Assembly: GCA_021162265.1 (NCBI GenBank)
Contig: JAGGZA010000131.1
Location: 1 to 21,825 of the forward strand
DNA: 21,825 nt
Origin: Candidatus Aerophobota bacterium
Lineage (GTDB): Bacteria; Aerophobota; Aerophobia; Aerophobales; B3-G15
Direction of reading: 5' to 3'
Shown here: piece after piece, positions 7,372 to 15,263 of the stretch
Numbering within the stretch: the first letter of the stretch is position 1
How the letters are laid out: the number at the start of each line of letters is the position of its first letter
Notes under the pieces: generated by a model
Told to the model about the DNA's origin: nothing
What the model saw: only the letters and a program-made list of their open reading frames with translations
Databases searched by the model: none
Made by a program: the position numbers and the translations under genes

Positions 7372-8453
7372 AACCCGACACTTTAAAGATAACCTCTCCT
7401 GAAAAACAACTCCAGGAAATAGAAAAAGTTCTGGAGACATTAAAAAGGGGAGGGATTGTGTGTTTCCCCACTGACACCGTTTATGGTCTTGGTGTTGATG
7501 CAAAAAATGAAAAAGCAGTACAAAAACTGTATCAATTAAAAAAAAGACCATCTGAAAAACCCCTCATACTTTTTCTTAAAGAACATGGAAAAGTTGTCAA
7601 TTTCGTAAAAAAAATCCCACTTTCTGCCCTTAAACTTATCCATTCTTTCTGGCCGGGACCTTTAACTATTGTATTTGAGGCTTCTATTAAAAATCCTGCA
7701 TGTCTTGTAAGCAGGGAAGGCAAAATAGGAATAAGAATATCTTCCCATCCTGTCGCAAAAGAAATATCAACAAATGGTAAAATTACCCTCGCTACAACAA
7801 GTGCCAATCTTTCCGCTCAGACATCTGTGAGCGAGCCAGGTAAAATTTCACCTGCAATAAAAGAAGGGGTTAATCTTATTATTGACTCAGGGAAAACTCC
7901 TCTGGGAAAAGAATCGACAGTAATTGATGTTACTATCAATCCCCCCCATATTCTCAGAGAAGGAAGTGTTTCAAAAAACAAGTTAAGGTCAATTTTAAAC
8001 AAAAGGATAAACATCTTATTTGTGTGTACTGCTAATGTATGTCGGAGTGTAATGGCAGAAGCTATTTTTAAAAGTATCTGGGCCAAGAAAGGGAGAGGAG
8101 ATGTTAATGTAAAATCAGCAGGAATTAGCGCATTTTCTCATTCTCCTCCTTCAAAAAATACTGTAGAGATCATGAAAAAAAGGGGTATTAATGTACAATC
8201 TCATTTGAGCAGAAAGGTAACAGCTGAATTGGTTGATGAATCAGATGTAATTTTTGTAATGGAGAAAGGACATAAATACTACCTTACAGGATTTTACCCC
8301 CTTGCTCAAAATAAAGTATGGCTTTTGAAAGAGTTTTCTTCTGGGAGAGAGGAAGAGGTATCTGACCCTGTTGGTTTATCACAGGATTACTACGAGAAAA
8401 CAGCTGATGAAATTGAAAGAGAAATAGAAAAAGTAGTGGAGAAAATGGTGTGA
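7368..8453 (+). CDS. TsaC/Sua5-type threonylcarbamoyl-AMP synthase fused to a low-molecular-weight protein phosphatase
   Basis: A two-domain, 361-residue protein. Residues about 12-205 are a YrdC/Sua5 domain that makes threonylcarbamoyl-AMP for t6A modification of tRNAs. Visible are GGIVCFPTDTVYGLG (28-42), KKRPSEKPLILF (58-69), TTSANLSAQ (143-151) and STVIDVT (183-189). Residues about 214-361 are a low-molecular-weight tyrosine/arginine phosphatase: the C-x5-R loop is CTANVCR with Cys220 and Arg226, and the general acid is Asp333 in SDPVG. In Bacillus subtilis the two functions are separate genes of one cluster (ywlC, ywlE). The residue corresponding to the specificity Thr11 of the arginine phosphatase YwlE is Val224, so phospho-Tyr versus phospho-Arg preference is unclear. 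Both domains look intact. It overlaps proA by 4 bases and the next gene by 4 bases. Confidence 0.9.
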   Translation: MKPDTLKITSPEKQLQEIEKVLETLKRGGIVCFPTDTVYGLGVDAKNEKAVQKLYQLKKRPSEKPLILFLKEHGKVVNFVKKIPLSALKLIHSFWPGPLTIVFEASIKNPACLVSREGKIGIRISSHPVAKEISTNGKITLATTSANLSAQTSVSEPGKISPAIKEGVNLIIDSGKTPLGKESTVIDVTINPPHILREGSVSKNKLRSILNKRINILFVCTANVCRSVMAEAIFKSIWAKKGRGDVNVKSAGISAFSHSPPSKNTVEIMKKRGINVQSHLSRKVTAELVDESDVIFVMEKGHKYYLTGFYPLAQNKVWLLKEFSSGREEEVSDPVGLSQDYYEKTADEIEREIEKVVEKMV

Positions 8454-8920
8454 AAAATGAACTACCCAAAAGGCCTTCGTGGGATACCTATTTTATGCAA
8501 ATAGCCGAACTTGTGGCACAACGTTCAACTTGTTTGCGGAGAAAGGTAGGAGCAATTATTGTCAGGGATAAGAGGATTCTCTGTACAGGGTATAATGGGG
8601 CTCCTCGAGGACTTGCTCACTGCAGTGAAGTAGGGTGTCTGAGAGAGAAACTGCATATTCCTTCAGGTGAGCGACAGGAGATATGCCGGGGATTGCACGC
8701 TGAGCAGAATGCAATAATCCAGGCAGCTCTTTATGGAATAAGCATTAAAGATTCGATACTCTACTGCACTCATCAACCCTGCATAACCTGCAGTAAGATG
8801 ATTATAAATGCAGGAATAAGAAAAGTTATATTTAAGGGAGATTATCCTGATTACCTGGCAAGGGATATTTTAAAAGAAGCAGGAATAGAATTGATAAAAT
8901 ATGGAGAGAAAAATGCCTGA
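8450..8920 (+). CDS. dCMP deaminase (ComEB family)
   Basis: Zinc enzyme that deaminates dCMP to dUMP, feeding dTMP synthesis. The 156-residue product has the active-site motif HAEQNAI (His83, Glu85) and PCITC (Cys111, Cys114), the three zinc ligands and catalytic Glu of the family. VGAIIVRD and TGYNGAPRG near residues 33-54 are also typical. Further cysteines at 28, 58, 63 and 79 could form the second zinc site known in some dCMP deaminases. The only reasonable start is a GTG at 8450, 8 bases after GGAG, overlapping the previous stop in GTGA. It could be named comEB, but no competence genes are near. Confidence 0.93.
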   Translation: MKNELPKRPSWDTYFMQIAELVAQRSTCLRRKVGAIIVRDKRILCTGYNGAPRGLAHCSEVGCLREKLHIPSGERQEICRGLHAEQNAIIQAALYGISIKDSILYCTHQPCITCSKMIINAGIRKVIFKGDYPDYLARDILKEAGIELIKYGEKNA

Positions 8921-9248
8921 AAATACCTTAAAAAAAATAGAAGAGAAGGAAAAGCAGGCTCAGAAACGCATAGAAGAGGCTGTAAAAAAGAAAGAAGAAG
9001 TTATCAGTAATGCAAATAAGGAGGCTGAAAATCTAATACGTAAGGCAGAAGAGGAGGCAAAAAAGGAGATAGAAAAATACAAAGAAAAAGTTAGCTTGGA
9101 AACTATCAATCAGACTAATAAAATTAAGGAAGAGGCAGGAAAGGAGAGGAAGAAATTAAAGGAAAAAGTAAAAAAGGAAGGTGAAACCAAAGCTATTAGC
9201 TATATCCTATCAAAAGCTAAAAAACTATGGAAACAAATAAGCCAGTAA
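8913..9248 (+). CDS. A/V-type ATPase peripheral-stalk subunit G/H-like coiled-coil protein
   Basis: A 111-residue, almost entirely helical protein very rich in Lys and Glu, with heptad-like spacing through about residues 5-90 and no Pro after residue 2. This is what the G/H (AhaH/NtpF-like) stalk subunit of A/V-type ATPases looks like, and the call depends on the next gene, ATPase subunit I. In the complex it would pair with subunit E in the peripheral stalk and anchor to subunit I. I chose the ATG at 8913, which has GGAG 6 bases upstream, over an in-frame ATG at 8901. It overlaps the end of the dCMP deaminase gene by 8 bases. Low-complexity sequence of this kind gives weak homology, so the assignment is moderate. 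Confidence 0.65.
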   Translation: MPENTLKKIEEKEKQAQKRIEEAVKKKEEVISNANKEAENLIRKAEEEAKKEIEKYKEKVSLETINQTNKIKEEAGKERKKLKEKVKKEGETKAISYILSKAKKLWKQISQ

Positions 9249-9268
9249 AATAAAAAAGAGGAAAACCA

Positions 9269-11320
9269 ATGGCTATTGCAGAAATGAGAAAGGTCCTATT
9301 TGTGGGTGAAAGGGAAATAAAAGATGAGCTGGTCAAAAAATTAGGAGAAGCTGGTATCTTTCAACCTGTTCCTCTTGGCAAAGAGAAGACCTACCAATTT
9401 TTGAAAACCCCGGAAATTGAAACAAATTCGTTGCAGGATGCTTTAACCAAGCTGGAATCAGCCATAAATTTTCTATCAAGATTTGAAGAAAAGGGGTTTG
9501 ACTTAGGCTTCTTCCCCACAAAAATCATGGTGAATCCTGAGGAATTTTCGCAATGGATAAAAAACTTCAAGTGGGAAGATACCTGTAATAAGTGCAGCAG
9601 TATAGAAACGGAAATAGAAAAGATAAAGGAAGAACTCTCTTCTTTAAAAGAAGAATATACCAGTCTTTTGCCCTGGAGGAAAATATCTTTTCCTTTAAGT
9701 AAACTGAAAATCTCAAAATACCTTGACTTTCAGCTGGGTATAATACCTTCAGAGATGAAGAATCTACTTACAAAACTTATTAAAAACAAGCCCATTTATT
9801 TCCTGACACTGGATGAAGCTGGCAGAAAAGCTTACATACTGGCACTTTTTCTCAAGGAAGAACGCCCGACAGTGGATAAAATATTCCAGGAGGTGAGAGG
9901 AGAAAAAGTAAAATTAAAGGAAGATATAGCTCCTGCCACAAGAATGAAGGAAATCAGGGAAAATAGTACAAATCTTGAAGAGAGAAAAAAGAAAGCCTTA
10001 AATAAAGCGAAAAGCCTGTCTAAGGAAAAAACTAAATTAATGGTATTTTATGATTACTTTTACAGTATGCTTGAGGAAAGAAAAGCTCATTCCAATATGG
10101 GTATAAGCAGATATACTTTTGTCCTTGAAGGATGGATTAAAGAAGAGGATATGCCACAGCTAAAAAAGATACTAAAGGATTTTCCTCGTGTGGAGACTAT
10201 AATAAAAAAACCAGCAGGCAAAGAAAAATCTAAAGCTCCTGTTGCCCTCACAAATCGCAAAATATTTAAGCCCTTTGAACTTGTCACTGAGCTTTACGGT
10301 CTTCCTCGCTATATAGAAATAGACCCCACACCATTTCTGGCTCCCTTTTTTGCTCTGTTCCTGGCTTTCTGTCTTACCGATGGAGGATACGGAATTGTTC
10401 TTGCCATCGCATCCTTCATAATTCCGAGAAAAATCCAGGTGGGAGAAGGAGGGAAGAAACTTTTCTCTATGCTTTTTGTATCAGGACTTGTAACAATAGC
10501 TATTGGAACAGTTACAGGAGGTATCTTTGGAATCCAGTTGCAGGACCTTCCTCCCTCTCTCGCACCTCTAAAAAAACTTGCTTTATTTAACCCAATAGAA
10601 CAACCAATGATATTTCTCGCAATTGCCCTGGCAATAGGAGTAATACACCTTCTTGCAGGGATAGCTATTGAAATGAGTGATAATCTCAGGAGAAAAAATA
10701 TTGTCGCTGCTTTTCTTGACCAGTTCACCTGGATTCTGTTAATCATTGGATTGCTTTTAATAGCAGCTCCCTTTGGAAAGGGATTCATTTCAGGAGAAGG
10801 AACCTCTGGTAGCTCAAAAGGAATACCTCTTACTCTATCTTCCTCTCAACTTGCTCCCCTGTGGAAAAGTATGCCTTCTTACTCAAAGGTGGGAGCATTA
10901 TTTGTTATTGGTGGCATAATAACTCTCTTTCTCTTTTCAGGAAGAAGAAGCAAGAATATAGGCAAAAGGCTGGCAAAAGGTGCCTATGAAATATATGGAA
11001 TAATTCAGATTCTTGCTGATGTTCTCTCTTATTCTCGTCTTTTAGCTCTGGGTCTTGCTACCAGCGTAATAGCTACCGTAGTAAATACAATTGCAGGGAT
11101 GGCAGGAGGAATACCTATTCTGGGACCCGTAGCTTTTATATTTATCCTGATACTGGGACATATAGGAAACATTCTTATCAATACCTTATCTGGATTCATA
11201 CATACCGCTCGTCTTCAGTTTGTAGAGTTTTTTACCAAGTTTTATGAGGGAGGTGGGCGCAAATTCGAACCCCTCAGAAGAGAAGGAAAATACACCATAA
11301 TTAAAGAAAGCTTAAGGTGA
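9269..11320 (+). CDS. ntpI: A/V-type ATPase membrane subunit I (a-subunit homologue)
   Basis: Membrane subunit of the proton or sodium channel of an A/V-type ATPase. The 683-residue product has a soluble, coiled-coil-rich half (about 1-345) and a multi-span membrane half. Key motifs are intact: TPFLAPFFALFLAFCLTDGGYG (354-375), the helix DVLSYSRLLALGLAT with the essential channel Arg at 590, and the final HTARLQFVEFFTKFYEGGG (645-663) shared with eukaryotic a-subunits. The short soluble arm is usual for bacterial and archaeal forms. GAGGA lies 6 bases before the ATG. It follows the stalk-subunit gene by 20 bases, but subunits K, E, C, F, A, B and D do not follow; the next gene is an alcohol dehydrogenase. 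The rest of the enzyme must be elsewhere or absent. Confidence 0.92.
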   Translation: MAIAEMRKVLFVGEREIKDELVKKLGEAGIFQPVPLGKEKTYQFLKTPEIETNSLQDALTKLESAINFLSRFEEKGFDLGFFPTKIMVNPEEFSQWIKNFKWEDTCNKCSSIETEIEKIKEELSSLKEEYTSLLPWRKISFPLSKLKISKYLDFQLGIIPSEMKNLLTKLIKNKPIYFLTLDEAGRKAYILALFLKEERPTVDKIFQEVRGEKVKLKEDIAPATRMKEIRENSTNLEERKKKALNKAKSLSKEKTKLMVFYDYFYSMLEERKAHSNMGISRYTFVLEGWIKEEDMPQLKKILKDFPRVETIIKKPAGKEKSKAPVALTNRKIFKPFELVTELYGLPRYIEIDPTPFLAPFFALFLAFCLTDGGYGIVLAIASFIIPRKIQVGEGGKKLFSMLFVSGLVTIAIGTVTGGIFGIQLQDLPPSLAPLKKLALFNPIEQPMIFLAIALAIGVIHLLAGIAIEMSDNLRRKNIVAAFLDQFTWILLIIGLLLIAAPFGKGFISGEGTSGSSKGIPLTLSSSQLAPLWKSMPSYSKVGALFVIGGIITLFLFSGRRSKNIGKRLAKGAYEIYGIIQILADVLSYSRLLALGLATSVIATVVNTIAGMAGGIPILGPVAFIFILILGHIGNILINTLSGFIHTARLQFVEFFTKFYEGGGRKFEPLRREGKYTIIKESLR

Positions 11321-11327
11321 GGTATAG

Positions 11328-12488
11328 ATGCTGGAATTTGGATTTTACATCCCAACAAAAATCCACTTCGGTCAGGGAAAAGTTGAAGAAATAGGTAAAA
11401 TAACAGGTGCTTATGGAAAGAGGGCTCTTGTTGTAACGGGAAAAAGCTCGGCAAAAAAATTTGGGTTTCTGCAAGTTATCCAGGAGAAGCTCAAAAAAGA
11501 GGGGATAGAAGTTTTGCTCTTTCAACAGGTGGAACCAAATCCCTCCGTGGATACGGTAAGCAAGGGAGCGCACCTTTTTAAAGAAGAAAAATGTGATACA
11601 ATAATTGCACTGGGGGGAGGCAGTTGTCTTGATGCCGCCAAAGTTATTGGGATTTTAGCTAAAAATCCTGATCCCTTAGAACACTACTTCGGTAAAAATA
11701 AAGTAAAAGAGGAAATCCCTCCCCTTATTGCTATACCAACTACCTCAGGAACAGGAAGCGAGGTAACTCCTTACGCAGTTATCACCGATACAGAAAAAGA
11801 AAATCATCCCAAGAAAATCATAGCTGACCCTCATATTTTCCCCAGGGAAGCTATACTGGACCCTGCTCTTACCATATCTCTCACCCCTTCCCTTACTTCA
11901 GATACGGGTATAGATGCTTTATCACACGCTGTGGAAAGCTACCTTTCCAAAAAAGCTTTCCCTTTAAGTGAAACTATTGCCCTTGAGGCAATAAGAACAA
12001 TAGGAGAATATCTTCCCCGCACAATTAATAACCTTGAGGATATGGAAGCTCGCAGCTATCTTATGTATGCTGCTACACTGGGAGGAATGGCTATAGCTTT
12101 AACTGGAGCTACCATACTGCATGCCATGGGATATCCTCTAACATCAAACCTTGGTTTTCCTCATGGAAGAGCTAATGGAATCCTGTTTCCCTGGTTTTGG
12201 GAAAAGAGCTTTCCTGGAAATCCTGAGAAATTCTCAAAAATTATTGTCAATCTTGATAAGAGGGCAAAAGAATATCAGATAAAAGATACGAGAGAAAGTG
12301 CTTTATTATTAAAAAAATTTCTGCACAGGTCAGGACTCCCTGAAAGTACTGACATTAAAATAGAAGAAAAGTCCCTGGTGTCTTTTACCCATGAGATTCT
12401 GAAAAATAAAGAAAAGATGCTTGTCAGTCCAAAACAGTTAAGCTTTGAGGAAATCCTTGATATTTACAAAAAAGCACTACTGGCTTAA
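11328..12488 (+). CDS. Iron-containing (group III) alcohol dehydrogenase
   Basis: NAD(P)-dependent metal alcohol dehydrogenase of 386 residues, the standard length. The N-terminal nucleotide-binding domain has IALGGGSCLDAAKVIG with GGGSxxD at 96-102 and IPTTSGTGSEVTPYAV at 136-151. Metal ligands are visible as Asp196 and His200 (DTGIDALSHAVE), His265 (LHAMGYPL) and His279 (FPHGRANG), so the enzyme looks functional. The family handles butanol, ethanol, 1,3-propanediol, lactaldehyde and more; the substrate cannot be read from the sequence. A likely role is redox balancing in fermentation. AAGGTGAGG, which includes the ntpI stop, lies 5 bases before the ATG. Confidence 0.94.
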   Translation: MLEFGFYIPTKIHFGQGKVEEIGKITGAYGKRALVVTGKSSAKKFGFLQVIQEKLKKEGIEVLLFQQVEPNPSVDTVSKGAHLFKEEKCDTIIALGGGSCLDAAKVIGILAKNPDPLEHYFGKNKVKEEIPPLIAIPTTSGTGSEVTPYAVITDTEKENHPKKIIADPHIFPREAILDPALTISLTPSLTSDTGIDALSHAVESYLSKKAFPLSETIALEAIRTIGEYLPRTINNLEDMEARSYLMYAATLGGMAIALTGATILHAMGYPLTSNLGFPHGRANGILFPWFWEKSFPGNPEKFSKIIVNLDKRAKEYQIKDTRESALLLKKFLHRSGLPESTDIKIEEKSLVSFTHEILKNKEKMLVSPKQLSFEEILDIYKKALLA

Positions 12489-12507
12489 CGGCTGCAAAGA
12501 AAAAAAA

Positions 12508-13077
12508 TTGACAGAGAAAAATATAATACAAATTTTCCTTCCATTCCTCTTTATATTTTTCTTTCTCCTGCCAACATCCTCTCTTTGTGAAAATACACCC
12601 AAGATAAAATTAATAAAGGACCAGGAATACTTCCCTGTTGTAAATGAGGCTATAAAGGAAGCTAAAAGATCAATTGAGGTAATAGCATTTGAAATGGGTT
12701 ATTACCCTGAGCATCCCTCCTCTCCAAGTAATATCCTTATACAAAATTTAATTGTTGCTGGAAAAAGAGGAGTTGATGTAAGGGTAATCCTTGAAGTTAG
12801 CAGCTGGAATCCAAGAGTGACTGAAAAGAACAAACTAAGCGGGAGGATTCTCTGCCAGGGTAGAGTAAAAGTAAGGTACGATTTACCTTTCATAACAACC
12901 CATGCCAAACTAATAATAATAGACTCAAATATTGCCATCCTCGGGAGTAACAACTGGACTTATTACTCTCTTACTCAAAACAAAGAACTTTCTTTACTTG
13001 TTGAAGGTTATCCTGATATTATTAAAGAACTTGAAAATTATTTTGACAAGCTGTGGGAAGAGAGTAGCCCTTCTTAA
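12508..13077 (+). CDS. Secreted single-HKD phospholipase D-like protein
   Basis: A phospholipase D superfamily protein with one catalytic HKD motif: HAKLIIID, with His132, Lys134 and Asp139, followed by SNNWT. One-HKD members usually dimerise to build an active site and include nucleases (Nuc type) and lipid hydrolases. A hydrophobic signal sequence covers about residues 6-26 and is rich in Phe and Leu, so the protein is exported or membrane-tethered. The start is uncertain: no ATG or GTG fits. I chose TTG at 12508, which gives a clean signal peptide of 189 residues total but has no good ribosome-binding site; a TTG at 12445 inside the upstream gene would add 21 residues. It begins 19 bases after the alcohol dehydrogenase and lies on the same strand as xseA. 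Confidence 0.82.
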   Translation: MTEKNIIQIFLPFLFIFFFLLPTSSLCENTPKIKLIKDQEYFPVVNEAIKEAKRSIEVIAFEMGYYPEHPSSPSNILIQNLIVAGKRGVDVRVILEVSSWNPRVTEKNKLSGRILCQGRVKVRYDLPFITTHAKLIIIDSNIAILGSNNWTYYSLTQNKELSLLVEGYPDIIKELENYFDKLWEESSPS

Positions 13078-13147
13078 TCTTTCATCTGTCCTGCTGCTTT
13101 ATTTTCTTGACAGTGAAGAATGCTCTGCTATTTTAATTAGGGTAAAA

Positions 13148-14503
13148 ATGATGAATGAAAACTTACATATCCACACTGTGACAGAAATTACCTCCTACAT
13201 AAAAGGAATGCTGGAGGAAGACATAAAACTGCAGGATATTTTAATTAAGGGAGAAATCTCAAACTATCGGCCTCCCATTAAACATCTCTATTTTTCCCTG
13301 AAAGACAGTGGAAGTATTCTTTCCTGTGTAATGTTTGAGGATAAAATACAAAACTTAAAATTTGACCTTAAAAATGGCCTGGAAGTAATAGCAAGAGGAA
13401 ATATAAGAGTTTATCCTCCTCAAGGAAGGTATCAGCTATATGTAAGCGAATTATTTCCTATGGGAAGAGGGCTTCTTTACCTTGCTTATGAAAAACTAAA
13501 GAAGGAGTTGATGGAAAAAGGGTATTTTGACCCCGCCCATAAGATTCCTCTACCTTTCCTGCCCCAAAGAATTGGAATAGTCACCTCTCCCAAGGGAGCT
13601 GCTATAAAAGACATTCTCAAGGTGCTCGATGATAGGTTTCCCAACTTAGATATAATCCTTTCTCCCTGCAGAGTCCAGGGAGATGAAGCCCCAAAAGAAA
13701 TAGCCCGGGCAATTGAAAACCTGAATCACTATGGATATGTAGATGTAATAATCGTAGGAAGAGGGGGAGGCTCTATAGAAGACCTTTTTGCCTTTAATGA
13801 TAAAATAGTAGCTGACGCTATCTACAATTCACGTATACCTGTAATCTCTGCAGTAGGACATGAGATTGACCAGACTATAGCAGACCTTGTAGCAGATGAA
13901 AAAGCTCCTACCCCCTCCGCTGCTGCTCAACAGGTTGTACCAAGAAAGGAGGAACTACTGCTAAGATTAATGGAAAAGAAAGAGAAACTGAAAAGTCTCA
14001 TACTTAAAAAAAAGGAACTGCTGGAAAAGGAAAATATTAAATTTAAAAAACTTCTTCAGGCAAGACACCCTCAAAGACTCATCCTGGAGTTAAAACAAAG
14101 AGTAGATGAGTATAGAAGAAGGGCTTATGACTATATGAAAGCCCATATCCACCAGAAAACAGCATCTTTTCTCCGCCTGAATCAAGAGTTTATAAGATAC
14201 TCTCCCCAAACAAGGGTAAATCTGCTAAGGGAAAAATTAAAATCACTAACAGAAAAGCTGATTTACTCTGGTCTAAGACTTACTGAGAGAGAGAAAAACA
14301 GTATTTCAAATCTTAAAAATAAGCTTGAAGCCTTATCCCCATACTCTGTACTTAAGAGGGGGTATAGTATTTGTCTTAGCCTTCCTGAACTAAAAGTGAT
14401 TACAGGGTATACCCAGGTTAAGAAAGAAGATAAGATAAAGATTAAACTTTACAAAGGGCATCTTTACGGCAAGATTTACAAGATAGAGGGAGAAAAGCAA
14501 TGA
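13148..14503 (+). CDS. xseA: Exodeoxyribonuclease VII large subunit
   Basis: Catalytic large subunit of the single-strand-specific nuclease ExoVII, used in DNA repair. The 451-residue product shows an N-terminal OB fold (about 8-105) with IKGEISNYR. The catalytic domain contains RIGIVTSPKGAAIKDI (141-156), VGRGGGSIEDLFAFN (203-217), SAVGHEIDQTIADLVAD (234-250) and APTPSAAA (253-260). A Lys- and Glu-rich coiled coil follows, and the conserved ending contains LKRGYSI. I chose the ATG at 13148, with AGGG 5 bases upstream; ATG at 13151 is equally possible, and the open frame before them has no match to the family. It overlaps xseB by 4 bases. Confidence 0.96.
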   Translation: MMNENLHIHTVTEITSYIKGMLEEDIKLQDILIKGEISNYRPPIKHLYFSLKDSGSILSCVMFEDKIQNLKFDLKNGLEVIARGNIRVYPPQGRYQLYVSELFPMGRGLLYLAYEKLKKELMEKGYFDPAHKIPLPFLPQRIGIVTSPKGAAIKDILKVLDDRFPNLDIILSPCRVQGDEAPKEIARAIENLNHYGYVDVIIVGRGGGSIEDLFAFNDKIVADAIYNSRIPVISAVGHEIDQTIADLVADEKAPTPSAAAQQVVPRKEELLLRLMEKKEKLKSLILKKKELLEKENIKFKKLLQARHPQRLILELKQRVDEYRRRAYDYMKAHIHQKTASFLRLNQEFIRYSPQTRVNLLREKLKSLTEKLIYSGLRLTEREKNSISNLKNKLEALSPYSVLKRGYSICLSLPELKVITGYTQVKKEDKIKIKLYKGHLYGKIYKIEGEKQ

Positions 14504-14784
14504 ACTTCGAGGAAGCCATGCAAAAACTGGAGAAAATAACCCAGGACCTTGAAGAAGGAAACCTTTCGCTCGATGAATCTTTAAAAAGATTTGAAGAGGG
14601 CATGAGACTCGTAAATTTCTGTGAAAAAAAATTGGAGGAGGTAGAAAAGAGAATAAGGATTTTAATAAAGGAGGAAAATAAACTTAAACTTGAACCCTGG
14701 CAGCCAATAGAGGATAAAAAACAGCAGGAAGAAGATGTACAGATAAAAACAGAAAATGGATTCTTATTTGAAGATAAAAAGTAA
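14500..14784 (+). CDS. xseB: Exodeoxyribonuclease VII small subunit
   Basis: Small helical subunit that binds along the XseA coiled coil in ExoVII. The 94-residue product has the family signature in its first 60 residues: FEEAMQKLEKITQDLEEGNL, then SLDESLKRFEEGM and the second helix. A charged C-terminal tail of about 30 residues is longer than the core needs. Its ATG overlaps the xseA stop (ATGA), with GGGAG just upstream, which supports coupled translation of the two subunits. Confidence 0.95.
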   Translation: MNFEEAMQKLEKITQDLEEGNLSLDESLKRFEEGMRLVNFCEKKLEEVEKRIRILIKEENKLKLEPWQPIEDKKQQEEDVQIKTENGFLFEDKK

Positions 14785-14786
14785 AA

Positions 14787-15260
14787 ATGTACTATCACAA
14801 CATTGCTCTTCTTTTAGGTAACAGACTTCTCTGGTCTGTTGGATCAGCATGGTTTCTGGCACAAGCTCTCAAGATAGTAACAAATTTCTTTAAAGAAAAA
14901 AAAATTAATCTGCATCGCTTTGTTGAACCTGGTGGAATGCCTTCGTCTCATGCGGCTATGGTAATAGCACTGCTTGTAGGAGTAGGGATAAAAGAGGGTA
15001 TTCCTTCCACAATTTTTATTGTGACTCTTGTCTTTTCCCTGGCAATAATTTACGAGGCCATAGGGGTACGCAGAGCAGTGGGAAACCAGGCTGAAATATT
15101 AAACCAGATTATAAGTAAACTCCCTCAAAGGGAACAAATCAAATTTCAGGACAAAAAAGGAAAAAAGCTCTTAAAAGAAACTATAGGACACAGTCCTCTG
15201 GAAGTAGTAGTAGGTTCGATTATCGGTTTAATAATGGCTTTAATATGGCTGGGAAGATAA
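14787..15260 (+). CDS. DUF212 / divergent PAP2-family membrane protein
   Basis: A 157-residue integral membrane protein of the DUF212 (YuiD-like, 'divergent PAP2') family. Conserved blocks are GGMPSSHAA (49-57), YEAIGVRRAVGNQAE (89-103) and GHSPLEVVVGS (134-144); together these resemble the phosphatase motifs of PAP2 enzymes. About four membrane helices can be drawn. An acid-phosphatase role on a lipid or prenyl phosphate is plausible but not shown for this family to my knowledge. It starts 2 bases after xseB with only a weak ribosome-binding site, so coupling to xseB translation is likely. It ends 3 bases before nadK. In many bacteria the region between xseAB and nadK holds isoprenoid genes (ispA, dxs), which are absent here. 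Confidence 0.85.
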   Translation: MYYHNIALLLGNRLLWSVGSAWFLAQALKIVTNFFKEKKINLHRFVEPGGMPSSHAAMVIALLVGVGIKEGIPSTIFIVTLVFSLAIIYEAIGVRRAVGNQAEILNQIISKLPQREQIKFQDKKGKKLLKETIGHSPLEVVVGSIIGLIMALIWLGR

Positions 15261-15263
15261 TAA

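Noticed and set aside
10309..10788. 159-codon open frame opposite the membrane half of ATPase subunit I
   Set aside because: It is the antisense shadow of a conserved membrane domain and its translation has no recognisable motif.
12508..12529. TTGACA followed by TATAAT before the PLD-like gene body
   Set aside because: The two boxes are only about 8 bases apart, far too close for a sigma-70 promoter.
13086..13113. Inverted repeat CTGTC...GACAG between the PLD-like gene and xseA
   Set aside because: The 5-bp stem with an 18-base loop and no T-run is too weak for a terminator.
12932..13147. Open frame joined to the front of xseA (72 extra codons)
   Set aside because: It overlaps the PLD-like gene, shows no ExoVII similarity, and the ATG at 13148 begins the family's normal N-terminus.
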